A stretch of 64,000 nt of DNA from DATBHM01 sp963772375 (GTDB taxonomy: Bacteria > Actinomycetota > UBA4738 > JACQTL01), in assembly GCA_963772375.1 (NCBI GenBank), contig CAVYXG010000005.1, positions 1,488,001 to 1,552,000 of the forward strand, given 5' to 3'. The notes below the pieces were generated by a model. That model was not told the DNA's origin and did not search any database. It saw only the letters and a list, made by a program, of their open reading frames with translations. Both the position numbers and the translations under genes were made by a program. Below, piece by piece: positions 8,578 to 15,251 of this stretch; within the stretch, counting starts at the first letter, position 1, and each line of letters begins with the position of its first letter.

Positions 8578-9744
8578 ATGCTGCACCCGTTGTTCACCCC
8601 CGCGCACGAGGAGCTGCGCGCGACGGTCCGGCAATTCGTCGAGACCGAGCTCGCCCCCCATGCCGACGAGTGGGAGGCCGAGGGCCACTTCCCGGACTGG
8701 GTGTTCAAGCGCATGGGCGACCTCGGGCTGCTCGGCATCCGGTACCCGGCCGAGTACGGCGGGCAGGACGGCGACTGGGGACACGCGATCGTGGTGGCGG
8801 AGGAGCTGGCCCGAATCGGCTCCGGGGGGGTCGGGATGGCCATCGCCGTGCAGAGCGAGATGGCCACGCCGCCGATCCACCGCTACGGCACCGAGGACCA
8901 GAAGCAGCGCTACCTGGTCCCCGCGATCCGGGGCGACCGAATCGTCTGCCTCGGCATCACCGAGCCCAACGCCGGCAGCGACGTCGCGAACATCGAGACG
9001 ACCGCGGTGCGTGACGGAGAGGGCTGGGTGATCAACGGCCGGAAGATCTTCATCACCAACGGCGTCCGGGCGGACTTCTGCCTGCTGGTGACCCGCACCG
9101 ACCGGGCGCAGGGCTACGACGGGTTCTCGCTGTTCCTCGTCGACTCGGACATCCCCGGCTACTCGGTCAGCCGGAAGCTCGACAAGCTCGGGATGCGGTC
9201 ATCCGACACGGCGGAACTCGCCCTCGACGACGTGCGGGTCCCGGAGGAAGCGCTGCTCGGGACCGAGGGCAAGGGCTTCTACCAGATCATGTGGGAGCTG
9301 CAGGGCGAACGCCTGATCGGCGTGGCCGGCAGCGTCGCCGGCGCGCAGCTCGCCATGGAGCGGACCCTGCGGTACGCGAAGGAGCGTCACGCGTTCGGCC
9401 GGCCCATCGGCTCGTTCCAGGTGACCCGGCACAGGTTCGCCACGATGGCAACCGAGCTGGAGGCCGCGAGGCAGCTCGCGTACGACACCGCGCTCGCCTG
9501 GGAGCGGGGCGAATACCCCGTCAAGCAGATCTCGATGGCCAAGCTGTACGGCGGCATCGTCGTGAACCGCGTCATGAACGACTGCCTCCAGATCCACGGC
9601 GGCATGGGGTACTCGAGCGATCTGTGGGTCGAGCGGGCCTGGCGCGACTCGCGGCTGCTCCGCATCGGCGGCGGGACCGACGAGATCATGCGCGAGGTCG
9701 TCTCGAAGACGATGGCGCCCGGCGGGTCGCCGTTCGCGCCATGA
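8578..9744 (+). CDS. Acyl-CoA dehydrogenase
   Basis: A 388-residue FAD-dependent acyl-CoA dehydrogenase: N-terminal helical domain, the GITEPNAGSDVANIET flavin/substrate motif, a middle beta domain, and the C-terminal RYAKERHAFGRPIGSFQ and QIHGGMGYSSDLWVER...GGTDEIMREV signatures. Oxidises an acyl-CoA to the enoyl-CoA; chain length cannot be inferred. The ATG at 8578 aligns with the family N-terminus; a GTG at 8557 would add seven residues and fall inside the palindrome. Its stop overlaps the next dehydrogenase start by 4 bp, so the two are translationally coupled. Confidence 0.92.
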   Translation: MLHPLFTPAHEELRATVRQFVETELAPHADEWEAEGHFPDWVFKRMGDLGLLGIRYPAEYGGQDGDWGHAIVVAEELARIGSGGVGMAIAVQSEMATPPIHRYGTEDQKQRYLVPAIRGDRIVCLGITEPNAGSDVANIETTAVRDGEGWVINGRKIFITNGVRADFCLLVTRTDRAQGYDGFSLFLVDSDIPGYSVSRKLDKLGMRSSDTAELALDDVRVPEEALLGTEGKGFYQIMWELQGERLIGVAGSVAGAQLAMERTLRYAKERHAFGRPIGSFQVTRHRFATMATELEAARQLAYDTALAWERGEYPVKQISMAKLYGGIVVNRVMNDCLQIHGGMGYSSDLWVERAWRDSRLLRIGGGTDEIMREVVSKTMAPGGSPFAP

Positions 9745-10943
9745 GCTCCGCAGTCGAGCGCGACGCGGGCGGGGGCCGGGCGCGGTTCGCGCACGTCCCG
9801 CGGTTCGGGCTGTTCAAGGAGGATCACGACGCGCTGCGCTCGACCGTTCGGGACTGGGTGTCGCGCGAGCTCCGGCCGCACGCGGAGGAATGGGAACGCT
9901 CCGGGGAGTTCCCATACCGGTCGGTGATTCGGGAGGCGGGGTCGCTCGGCCTGTTCGGGGCGAAGTACGGCGAGGCCGACGGCGGCACCGGACCGGACCT
10001 GGTCGCCGACGCCGTGATCACCGAGGAGCTCGCGAGGTGCGGGAGCGGCGGCGTCGTGGCCGCGCTCGGCGCGCACAAGGACCTCGGTCCGTACTACGTC
10101 GGGCGGTTCGGGACGGACGACCAGCGGGGCCGGTGGCTCGGGCCGGCGGTCCGGGGCGAGTGGATCGGCGCGCTCGCGGTCACGGAGCCGGGCGCGGGCT
10201 CGGACGTGGGCGGCATCTCGACGCGGGCCGACCGGGACGGGGACGTGTGGCGCCTGTTCGGCGAGAAGGCGTTCATCACGAACGGCTCGATCGCCGACTT
10301 CGCGGTGGTGGCCGCCAAGACCGACCCCGCCGCCGGCAACCGGGGGATCACGCTGTTCGTCGTGGACTCGGCGCTCGACGGGTACTCGTCGACACGGATG
10401 TCCACGCTCGGATGGCGAACCTCGCACACCGGCGAGATCCACCTCGACGGCGTCCGGGTCGGCGACGACGCGCGGCTCGGGGAGGTGAACGGGGGGTTCG
10501 GCCTGATCATGCGGAACTTCCAGTGGGAACGGCTGGCCATGGCGCTCGGTGCGGTGGCCGGCGCCGAGGAGACCCTCCGCCTGGCGATGACCTACGCCGA
10601 CGACCGGACGGCGTTCGGGCGGCCGGTGTCGAGGTTCCAGGTGTGGCGGCACCGGTTCGCCGATCTGGGAACGGAGATCGAGGCCGCGCGGTCGCTCACC
10701 TACCACGCGCTGCGGACGATGGTCGCCGGCGAGGACGCGACACGCGAGGTCTCGATGGCCAAGTGGTACACGAACGACCTGGCCTGGCGGGTCGCCGACG
10801 AGGCCCTGCAGGTCCACGGCGGGTACGGCTACATGATGGAGTTCCCGGTCCAGCGGGCGTGGCGCGACGCCCGCCTCGGCCCGATCGGCGGCGGCACCAC
10901 GGAGATCATGAAAGAGGTCATCGGCCGCCTCATGGGCCTCTAG
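9741..10943 (+). CDS. Acyl-CoA dehydrogenase (second, paralogous)
   Basis: A 400-residue paralog of the preceding gene, starting at the ATGA overlap. It keeps the family motifs: AVTEPGAGSDVGGIST, TYADDRTAFGRPVSRFQVW, QVHGGYGYMMEFPVQRAWRD and GGTTEIMKEVIG. Two adjacent acyl-CoA dehydrogenases with coupled translation suggest either two chain-length or branch specificities in one pathway or a heteromeric enzyme of the kind known from actinobacterial sterol catabolism; the sequence does not decide. Both probably answer to the palindrome at 8542-8558. Confidence 0.92.
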   Translation: MSSAVERDAGGGRARFAHVPRFGLFKEDHDALRSTVRDWVSRELRPHAEEWERSGEFPYRSVIREAGSLGLFGAKYGEADGGTGPDLVADAVITEELARCGSGGVVAALGAHKDLGPYYVGRFGTDDQRGRWLGPAVRGEWIGALAVTEPGAGSDVGGISTRADRDGDVWRLFGEKAFITNGSIADFAVVAAKTDPAAGNRGITLFVVDSALDGYSSTRMSTLGWRTSHTGEIHLDGVRVGDDARLGEVNGGFGLIMRNFQWERLAMALGAVAGAEETLRLAMTYADDRTAFGRPVSRFQVWRHRFADLGTEIEAARSLTYHALRTMVAGEDATREVSMAKWYTNDLAWRVADEALQVHGGYGYMMEFPVQRAWRDARLGPIGGGTTEIMKEVIGRLMGL

Positions 10944-10960
10944 ATATCACATTTGATATC
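10943..10960. promoter_or_regulatory. Palindromic operator of the XRE/nucleotidyltransferase pair
   Basis: GATATCACATTTGATATC contains a perfect 7-bp inverted repeat (GATATCA / TGATATC) with a 4-base spacer, starting on the last base of the upstream stop codon and ending 9 bp before the GTG of the XRE gene. AT-rich and symmetrical in very GC-rich DNA, it is the obvious site for autorepression. Confidence 0.6.
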
Positions 10961-10969
10961 GTTGGAGGG

Positions 10970-11296
10970 GTGAGAGCCGCGCCGATCCTCCGCAGGGCTC
11001 GTCGGCGTGCAAGGTTGACCCAGCGTGAGCTCGCGCGCCGAGCCGGCGTTCCGCAACCGTCGATCGCACGAATCGAGTCCGCGGCCGTGTCACCCACCAT
11101 GGATACGCTCGCCCGACTTCTCGAGGCGTGTGACTTCGAGTTGGAGGTCGTGGATCGGTTGGGAGACGGGGTGGACCGAACGCTGATACGTGAGCTCCTC
11201 GACCTGTCTCCGCTCCAACGACTGAGGCGCGCCGAGGAATCGGTAGCATCGATGGAACGGCTCCTTGCGGCGCGCGATCGGGGGCGAGGGCGATGA
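10970..11296 (+). CDS. XRE-family HTH protein, antitoxin-like
   Basis: A 108-residue protein with a Cro/C1-type helix-turn-helix at residues 7-60 (TQRELARRAGVPQPSIARIESAAVSPTMDTLARLL), followed by a short helical tail (RRAEESVASMERLLAARDRGRGR) that could contact a partner. The GTG at 10970 directly follows a GGAGGG run, unusually close for a ribosome site, so a leaderless or slightly different start is possible. Its stop overlaps the start of the nucleotidyltransferase gene by 4 bp. The arrangement is that of a type II or type IV toxin-antitoxin module with the HTH protein as antitoxin and repressor. Confidence 0.8.
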   Translation: MRAAPILRRARRRARLTQRELARRAGVPQPSIARIESAAVSPTMDTLARLLEACDFELEVVDRLGDGVDRTLIRELLDLSPLQRLRRAEESVASMERLLAARDRGRGR

Positions 11297-11793
11297 TGGA
11301 CGCGGTCGGCGCCTTCGAGGTGCTTACCCGACACGGCGTCGACTTCCTCGTGATCGGCGGGATGGCCGGGCGGTTGCTCGGCTCGCCGACGTTCACCGAC
11401 GACATCGACATCTGCTATTCCCGCGCCGACAACAATGTCGAACGTCTGGCGGACGCGCTTCGCGAACTCGACGCCAAGCTCAGGGGGCCGGGAGTCCCGG
11501 ACGGTCTGCCGTTCGTGCTCGATGCGAGCTCGTTGCGCCTCGGCGACACGTTCACTCTCTCAACGCGCGTCGGCCCACTCGACATCCTGGCGACGCCGTC
11601 GGGAACGAGGGGATTCGGAGATCTCGAACGCGATGCCGTCCTGATGCCGCTCGGCGAATTCTCGGTTCGTGTCGTCTCGATCGACGACCTCATTCGAATG
11701 AAGCTGGCCACCGGGCGGGACAAAGATGTGATCGAGGCACATGTCCTCGGGGCGCTCCGCAACGAGATCGAGGAACGAGAGCAGCGGTCCTGA
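11293..11793 (+). CDS. Nucleotidyltransferase-fold protein, AbiEii/MNT-type toxin candidate
   Basis: A 166-residue protein with a minimal nucleotidyltransferase fold: the VIGGMAGRLLGSPTFTDDIDICY segment (residues 18-40) carries the GG motif and the DxD metal pair, and RVVSIDDLIRMKLATGRDKD near the C-terminus matches the late motif of AbiEii/DUF6036-like proteins. Members transfer nucleotides to tRNA or protein targets or act as toxins beside a small partner. The 4-bp overlap with the HTH gene and the shared palindrome support a toxin role. The exact target is unknown. Confidence 0.75.
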   Translation: MMDAVGAFEVLTRHGVDFLVIGGMAGRLLGSPTFTDDIDICYSRADNNVERLADALRELDAKLRGPGVPDGLPFVLDASSLRLGDTFTLSTRVGPLDILATPSGTRGFGDLERDAVLMPLGEFSVRVVSIDDLIRMKLATGRDKDVIEAHVLGALRNEIEEREQRS

Positions 11794-11814
11794 CCGACCT
11801 CGCTTGCGGCGCCC

Positions 11815-12360
11815 ATGCCCCGAGTGTTGGATACGACCGTGAGTGATCATGTGATCGGCGACCTGGCCGAGGTGCTCGACAACCTCGGGGTGTTCGGCGC
11901 TCATCCGGCAGACCTCGCCGAGCTGTGCCCGACCGGGTTCCGGCGCATCGCCATCCAGACGGGGTCGGACTACTACATCTCGCTCCAGGCGTTCGGGCCG
12001 AACCAGACGGCCTACGCGCACACGCACCCGGATTCCGAGGAGTGGGTGGTCATCCTGGGCGGGTCGGGCGAGGCGCATTTCGGGCCCACGCCGGTGCCCC
12101 TGCATCCCGGCGTCGTCGTCGGCCGTGGCGGCGGACACCCGCACGGGTTCCGATCGACCGAGGAACCCATGTACCTGCTCTCCATCCAGCTCCCCCGCCC
12201 GGCCGAGGGCATGACCACCTGGGACGAACCGGGCACGACAACGGAACCGGTCGACTGCGTGAGCGGTGGCCGGTGCCGCCGGTGCGCCCGGTGCGGCGGC
12301 CACGGCGCGGTCGGCCCGACCGGCGCCTGGCGCTGTGAGAACTGCAACTTCCAGTTCTGA
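11815..12360 (+). CDS. Cupin-domain protein with C-terminal zinc ribbon
   Basis: A 181-residue protein. Residues ~55-125 form a cupin barrel (AYAHTHPDSEEWVVILGGSGEAHFG... and GGHPHGFRSTEEPMYLLSI) with the His/Glu residues usually used to bind a metal. The C-terminal 30 residues hold two CxxC pairs (CRRCARC...CENC), a zinc ribbon uncommon on cupins. The ATG at 11815 is used; a GTG 24 bases later is also possible. It follows the toxin-like gene by 21 bp but has no obvious role in it. Specific function not recognised. Confidence 0.75.
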   Translation: MPRVLDTTVSDHVIGDLAEVLDNLGVFGAHPADLAELCPTGFRRIAIQTGSDYYISLQAFGPNQTAYAHTHPDSEEWVVILGGSGEAHFGPTPVPLHPGVVVGRGGGHPHGFRSTEEPMYLLSIQLPRPAEGMTTWDEPGTTTEPVDCVSGGRCRRCARCGGHGAVGPTGAWRCENCNFQF

Positions 12361-12427
12361 CCCGCCCCCGGTGACGTGGCCGGGCGGGTCGCTGGGCCAT
12401 AATGGTGAACCGTCCGTGGAGGAGCGC

Positions 12428-12973
12428 ATGAGCGAGGCACAGCCGAACGGGAACCGCCGCATCGACCGCATCACCGCCCCCGGGTTCGTCGAGGGCCTGC
12501 AGGAGCTGTCGCTCGCCGAGCTCCGGAACCGCCGGGACGAGTGCCTCGCCGAGCGCGAGTACCTCTCACTGTTGCGGCGACTCGTGCAGGGCCGGCTGGA
12601 CATCGTGCGCGCGGAGGTCGAGCGGCGCCGCTCGGGGGGCGACCCCGCCACGCTCATGGACCACGTCGCCAGCGCGATGTCCCACGAGGAGCACCCAGCG
12701 GGGGCGTCCCGCGGCGAGGCGGTTCGGCTGCTGGTCCCTCCGGACGAGATGACGCTCGCCAGGCGACGGGTGGAGAGTCTGGTGGCCGATTCGGCGCTGT
12801 CAGACCCCCGGACCCTCCAGGACGAGGACCTCGGCGATGCGATGCGCCGGCTCGAGGCCGAGGAGCTCACGGTCTCCGCCGATCGCAAGACCGTGATCGG
12901 CATCCACGATCTGTTCCAGGACGAGCTGAAGCGGCGGTTCAAGGAGAACCCCGCCGAGGCGCTCGCGCCCTGA
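12428..12973 (+). CDS. rsiG: RsiG-like protein (c-di-GMP-responsive anti-sigma factor family)
   Basis: The 181-residue protein is two helical regions joined by a linker. RsiG of Streptomyces binds c-di-GMP through two copies of E(X)3S(X)2R(X)3Q(X)3D and then holds the sigma factor WhiG. The first helix here has S47, R50, Q54 and D58 at that spacing (REYLSLLRRLVQGRLD) but Arg43 in the Glu position; the second has E146, S150, R153 and D161 with Ile157 in the Gln position. The spacing match in both halves makes the family call firm; ligand binding is uncertain because each half has one substitution. GGAGGAG lies just upstream of the ATG, and a CATAAT -10-like element at 12398-12403. No sigma factor gene is in the window. 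Confidence 0.75.
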   Translation: MSEAQPNGNRRIDRITAPGFVEGLQELSLAELRNRRDECLAEREYLSLLRRLVQGRLDIVRAEVERRRSGGDPATLMDHVASAMSHEEHPAGASRGEAVRLLVPPDEMTLARRRVESLVADSALSDPRTLQDEDLGDAMRRLEAEELTVSADRKTVIGIHDLFQDELKRRFKENPAEALAP

Positions 12974-12989
12974 TCGGCCGGGGCGTCCC

Positions 12990-13970
12990 GTGACCGCCGC
13001 GGCCCCGCTGGCCCGGGTCGTCCGGTCCGGCCTCCAGGAGTCGACACACACCGGCGACGTGGCCGTGTGCGACGCGGACGGCGCCGTCGTCGCGTTCGCC
13101 GGCGATCCCCACCGACCGCTGTTCTCGCGGTCGTGCACCAAGCCGCTCCAGGCCTCCGTCTCGCTCTCCGCGATGGGGGACGAGGCCCTGCCCGAACGCC
13201 AGCTCGCCGTGATGAGCGCCAGCCACAACGGCGAACCGGTCCACGTCGAGACGGTCCTGGCGCTGCTCGAACGCGCGGGCCTCGGCGAGGACGATCTGCG
13301 GAATCCGCCCGACTACCCGCTCGACCGCGATTGGGCGGCCGCGGCCGAGCAGCGCCGCCGGATCACGCACAACTGCAGCGGCAAGCACGCCGGGAAGCTC
13401 CTGGCGTGCGTGCGCCGGGGTTGGGAGACGTCGAGCTACCTGGATCCGTGGCACCCACTCCAGCAGCGGATCCTCGAGGCCGTTCGGACGGGGACGGGGA
13501 TCGCCGAGCCCACGATCGGCGTGGACGGGTGCGGTGCCCCGGTGCACGGCGTCACGCTCGCCGGCATGGCTACGCTCTACGCCCGGCTGGCCCGGCCGGA
13601 GCGGCTCGGCGACCTCGCGCCCTCGGTCCGGCGGACCACGATGGCGATGCACGCACAGCCGTACCTGGTGGCGGGGAGGAACCGCCTGGGGACCGCTCTC
13701 ATGGAACGCTCGACGGACCTGATCGAGAAGGGCGGCGCCGAGGGGCTGTCGTGCGCGGCGAGCCTGGGGGCAGGGCTGGGCATCGCCGTGAAGACGTCGG
13801 ACGGCTCGCACCGGGCCATCCCGCCCGCCGTGCTCGGCGTCCTCCGGCAGCTCGACCTGGTGGACGACGAAACGGTGCAGGCGCTCTCCGTCTTCGCGCG
13901 GCCGCCGGTGCTGGGCGGTGGCCAGCCGGTCGGCGAGATCGAGCCGGTCGTCGACCTCCAGCGGCCCTGA
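12990..13970 (+). CDS. Asparaginase of the Rhizobium etli type (asparaginase II family)
   Basis: A 326-residue protein of the PF06089 class, unrelated to the E. coli-type enzymes. Visible features are SRSCTKPLQASVSLSAMG (residues 46-63), MSASHNGEPVHVETV, THNCSGKHAGKLLACV with its conserved Cys and Lys, and GVDGCGAPVHGVTLAGMA. The proteins hydrolyse L-asparagine to aspartate and ammonia. The GTG at 12990 lies 16 bp after the rsiG stop, so co-transcription is likely, although no functional link is obvious. Confidence 0.85.
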   Translation: MTAAAPLARVVRSGLQESTHTGDVAVCDADGAVVAFAGDPHRPLFSRSCTKPLQASVSLSAMGDEALPERQLAVMSASHNGEPVHVETVLALLERAGLGEDDLRNPPDYPLDRDWAAAAEQRRRITHNCSGKHAGKLLACVRRGWETSSYLDPWHPLQQRILEAVRTGTGIAEPTIGVDGCGAPVHGVTLAGMATLYARLARPERLGDLAPSVRRTTMAMHAQPYLVAGRNRLGTALMERSTDLIEKGGAEGLSCAASLGAGLGIAVKTSDGSHRAIPPAVLGVLRQLDLVDDETVQALSVFARPPVLGGGQPVGEIEPVVDLQRP

Positions 13971-14012
13971 CGCCGCCAACCGTCGAACGCTCGTTCCCAC
14001 TGCGAGCGGGAT

Positions 14013-14027
14013 GATGCTGACAGCATC
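14013..14027. promoter_or_regulatory. 15-bp palindrome upstream of the XRE/HbhA-like operon
   Basis: GATGCTGACAGCATC is a perfect 7-bp inverted repeat around one base, placed 7 bp upstream of the -35 element at 14035. It may be an activator or repressor site, or a short hairpin ending the asparaginase transcript; there is no T-run after it. Confidence 0.4.
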
Positions 14028-14034
14028 CAAGTGT

Positions 14035-14064
14035 TTGCAACTGTTATACACGCGGTGGTAAGGT
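14035..14064 (+). promoter_or_regulatory. Promoter of the XRE/HbhA-like operon
   Basis: TTGCAA (14035-14040) and TAAGGT (14059-14064) are spaced by 18 bp. Transcription would start at about 14071, only 3 bases before the ATG at 14074, predicting a leaderless or nearly leaderless mRNA as is common in actinobacteria. The AT-rich stretch stands out from its GC-rich surroundings. Confidence 0.6.
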
Positions 14065-14073
14065 GAGGGTGCG

Positions 14074-14736
14074 ATGAAGGTTCGACAGCTCGGCGAGTAC
14101 ATCCGGAACCAGCGCAACGGCGCGCACATGTCCCTGCGCCGCCTGTCGATGCTGGCGGGGGTGTCGCTGCCGTACCTGTCCCAGATCGAGCGCGGCCTTC
14201 GCCGGCCGAGCGCTGAGATCCTGCAGGCCATCGCCAAGGCCCTCCGGATCTCGGCGAACACCTTGTACGTCCAGGCGGGCATCCTCGACGAGCACCCCAG
14301 GCCCGACGTGCACGCGGCCGTCATGGGCGATCCCGGGCTCACCGAGCGTCAGAAGGAGGCGTTGCTGTCGGTGTACGCGAGCTTCCGCGAGGAGACCGCC
14401 CGGCGTCGGGCCGCCCGGAAGGGCCTCTCCCAGGGCGAGGAGCCGAACGGGGCGACCGCGCTGCTCGAGGAGGCGGTCGTCGCGCCAACATCCGCGAGGA
14501 AGCCAACATCCGCGAGGAAGCCCGCATCCGCGAGGAAGCCCACGAGCCGCCCGAAAGCGACCGGGGCCGCCACCACCGTCCGCCGGGGAACCGGGTCCAC
14601 GAGGCCCCGTTCCACCGTGCGGAAGCGATCGAGCGGGAGGTCGGAGACGCAGGCTGAAACGAAGCCCTCACCCGGCTCCCCTTCGGCCTCCCGCTCCCAA
14701 TCTTTCGAGCCGACGAAGGGAGGTGCAACGAGATGA
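14074..14736 (+). CDS. XRE-family regulator with Lys/Ser/Arg-rich tail (Rv0474-like)
   Basis: Residues 1-70 hold a helix-turn-helix (MSLRRLSMLAGVSLPYLSQIERGLRRPSAEILQAIAKAL). The following ISANTLYVQAGIL and LTERQKEALLSVYASF segments match, from memory, mycobacterial Rv0474, which sits directly upstream of hbhA; here too an HbhA-like gene follows with a 4-bp overlap. The last ~90 residues are low-complexity and basic and include three copies of a six-residue unit (SARKPT/A) encoded by an 18-bp tandem repeat; that extension is not expected in Rv0474-type proteins and may bind nucleic acid. Control probably involves the palindrome at 14013-14027. Confidence 0.8.
   Translation: MKVRQLGEYIRNQRNGAHMSLRRLSMLAGVSLPYLSQIERGLRRPSAEILQAIAKALRISANTLYVQAGILDEHPRPDVHAAVMGDPGLTERQKEALLSVYASFREETARRRAARKGLSQGEEPNGATALLEEAVVAPTSARKPTSARKPASARKPTSRPKATGAATTVRRGTGSTRPRSTVRKRSSGRSETQAETKPSPGSPSASRSQSFEPTKGGATR
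14485..14538 (+). repeat. Three tandem 18-bp repeats inside the XRE gene
   Basis: CCAACATCCGCGAGGAAG occurs twice exactly at 14485-14520, followed by a third copy with two substitutions at 14521-14538. The unit is a multiple of three, so copy-number change would lengthen the basic tail without a frameshift. Such arrays can vary between strains by slippage. Confidence 0.85.
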
Positions 14737-15071
14737 CGATCCAGGACACTGCCACGAAGACGTTCGACGCCGCGATCGGCGCGAGCGACCTCGTCGTGGA
14801 GAAGGCCAAGACCTTCGCCGGCGGGTTCAAGGAGTTCGACGTCAAGACCGCCTGGGACAAGTACCAGAAGGAGGTGGCGAAGAACTTCGACCAGCTGGCC
14901 GTGCGGGGCGCGCACCTGCGCAAGGGCATCAAGGACTCCGCCCCCGCCAAGCGCGCCGTGGCGCAGACCGGCCAGGCCAGGCGCCAGGTGAAGGCGGCGG
15001 CGACCAGCGTTCGCAAGGCCGTCACCGCCAACGCCGGGGCCACGAAGTCGGCCGCCAAGAAGGTCGGCTGA
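14733..15071 (+). CDS. HbhA/phasin-like Lys-Ala-rich helical protein
   Basis: A 112-residue helical protein: AAIGASDLVVEKAKTFAGGFKEF near the N-terminus resembles the start of heparin-binding hemagglutinin (AALGAADLAL...), and the last 40 residues are Lys/Ala/Arg repeats, the feature that binds polyanions in HbhA. It is much shorter than mycobacterial HbhA (about 199 residues) and lacks the long coiled coil. The overlap with an Rv0474-like regulator repeats the known gene pair. Surface adhesion, lipid-inclusion binding or DNA binding are all possible. The ATG has GGGAGG 10 bases upstream. Confidence 0.65.
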   Translation: MTIQDTATKTFDAAIGASDLVVEKAKTFAGGFKEFDVKTAWDKYQKEVAKNFDQLAVRGAHLRKGIKDSAPAKRAVAQTGQARRQVKAAATSVRKAVTANAGATKSAAKKVG

Positions 15072-15095
15072 CCACAATCGAACAGCGGTCACCTG

Positions 15096-15131
15096 CGAAC
15101 GATCCGCCCCGGAAGGGGCGGATCGTTCGCG
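15096..15131 (+). terminator. Long perfect hairpin after the HbhA-like gene
   Basis: A perfect 16-bp stem (GCGAACGATCCGCCCC and its complement) closes a GGAA loop 24 bp after the stop codon. No T-run follows, so it is either a weak/T-less terminator or an mRNA-stabilising hairpin. Confidence 0.65.
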
Positions 15132-15251
15132 TCCGGGCCCGAACGGACGGCGGGTCCGCGGCGAATGATCCCCGTCGGGAATGGGAAGCAATGCACCACG
15201 GTTGTAGCCGAACGGTGTGAGATCGATCCTCGCGTACCATCGAAAGGCCAG

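Noticed and set aside
14485..14538. 18-bp repeats as a CRISPR array
   Set aside because: No spacers, only three copies, and they code for a repeated peptide.
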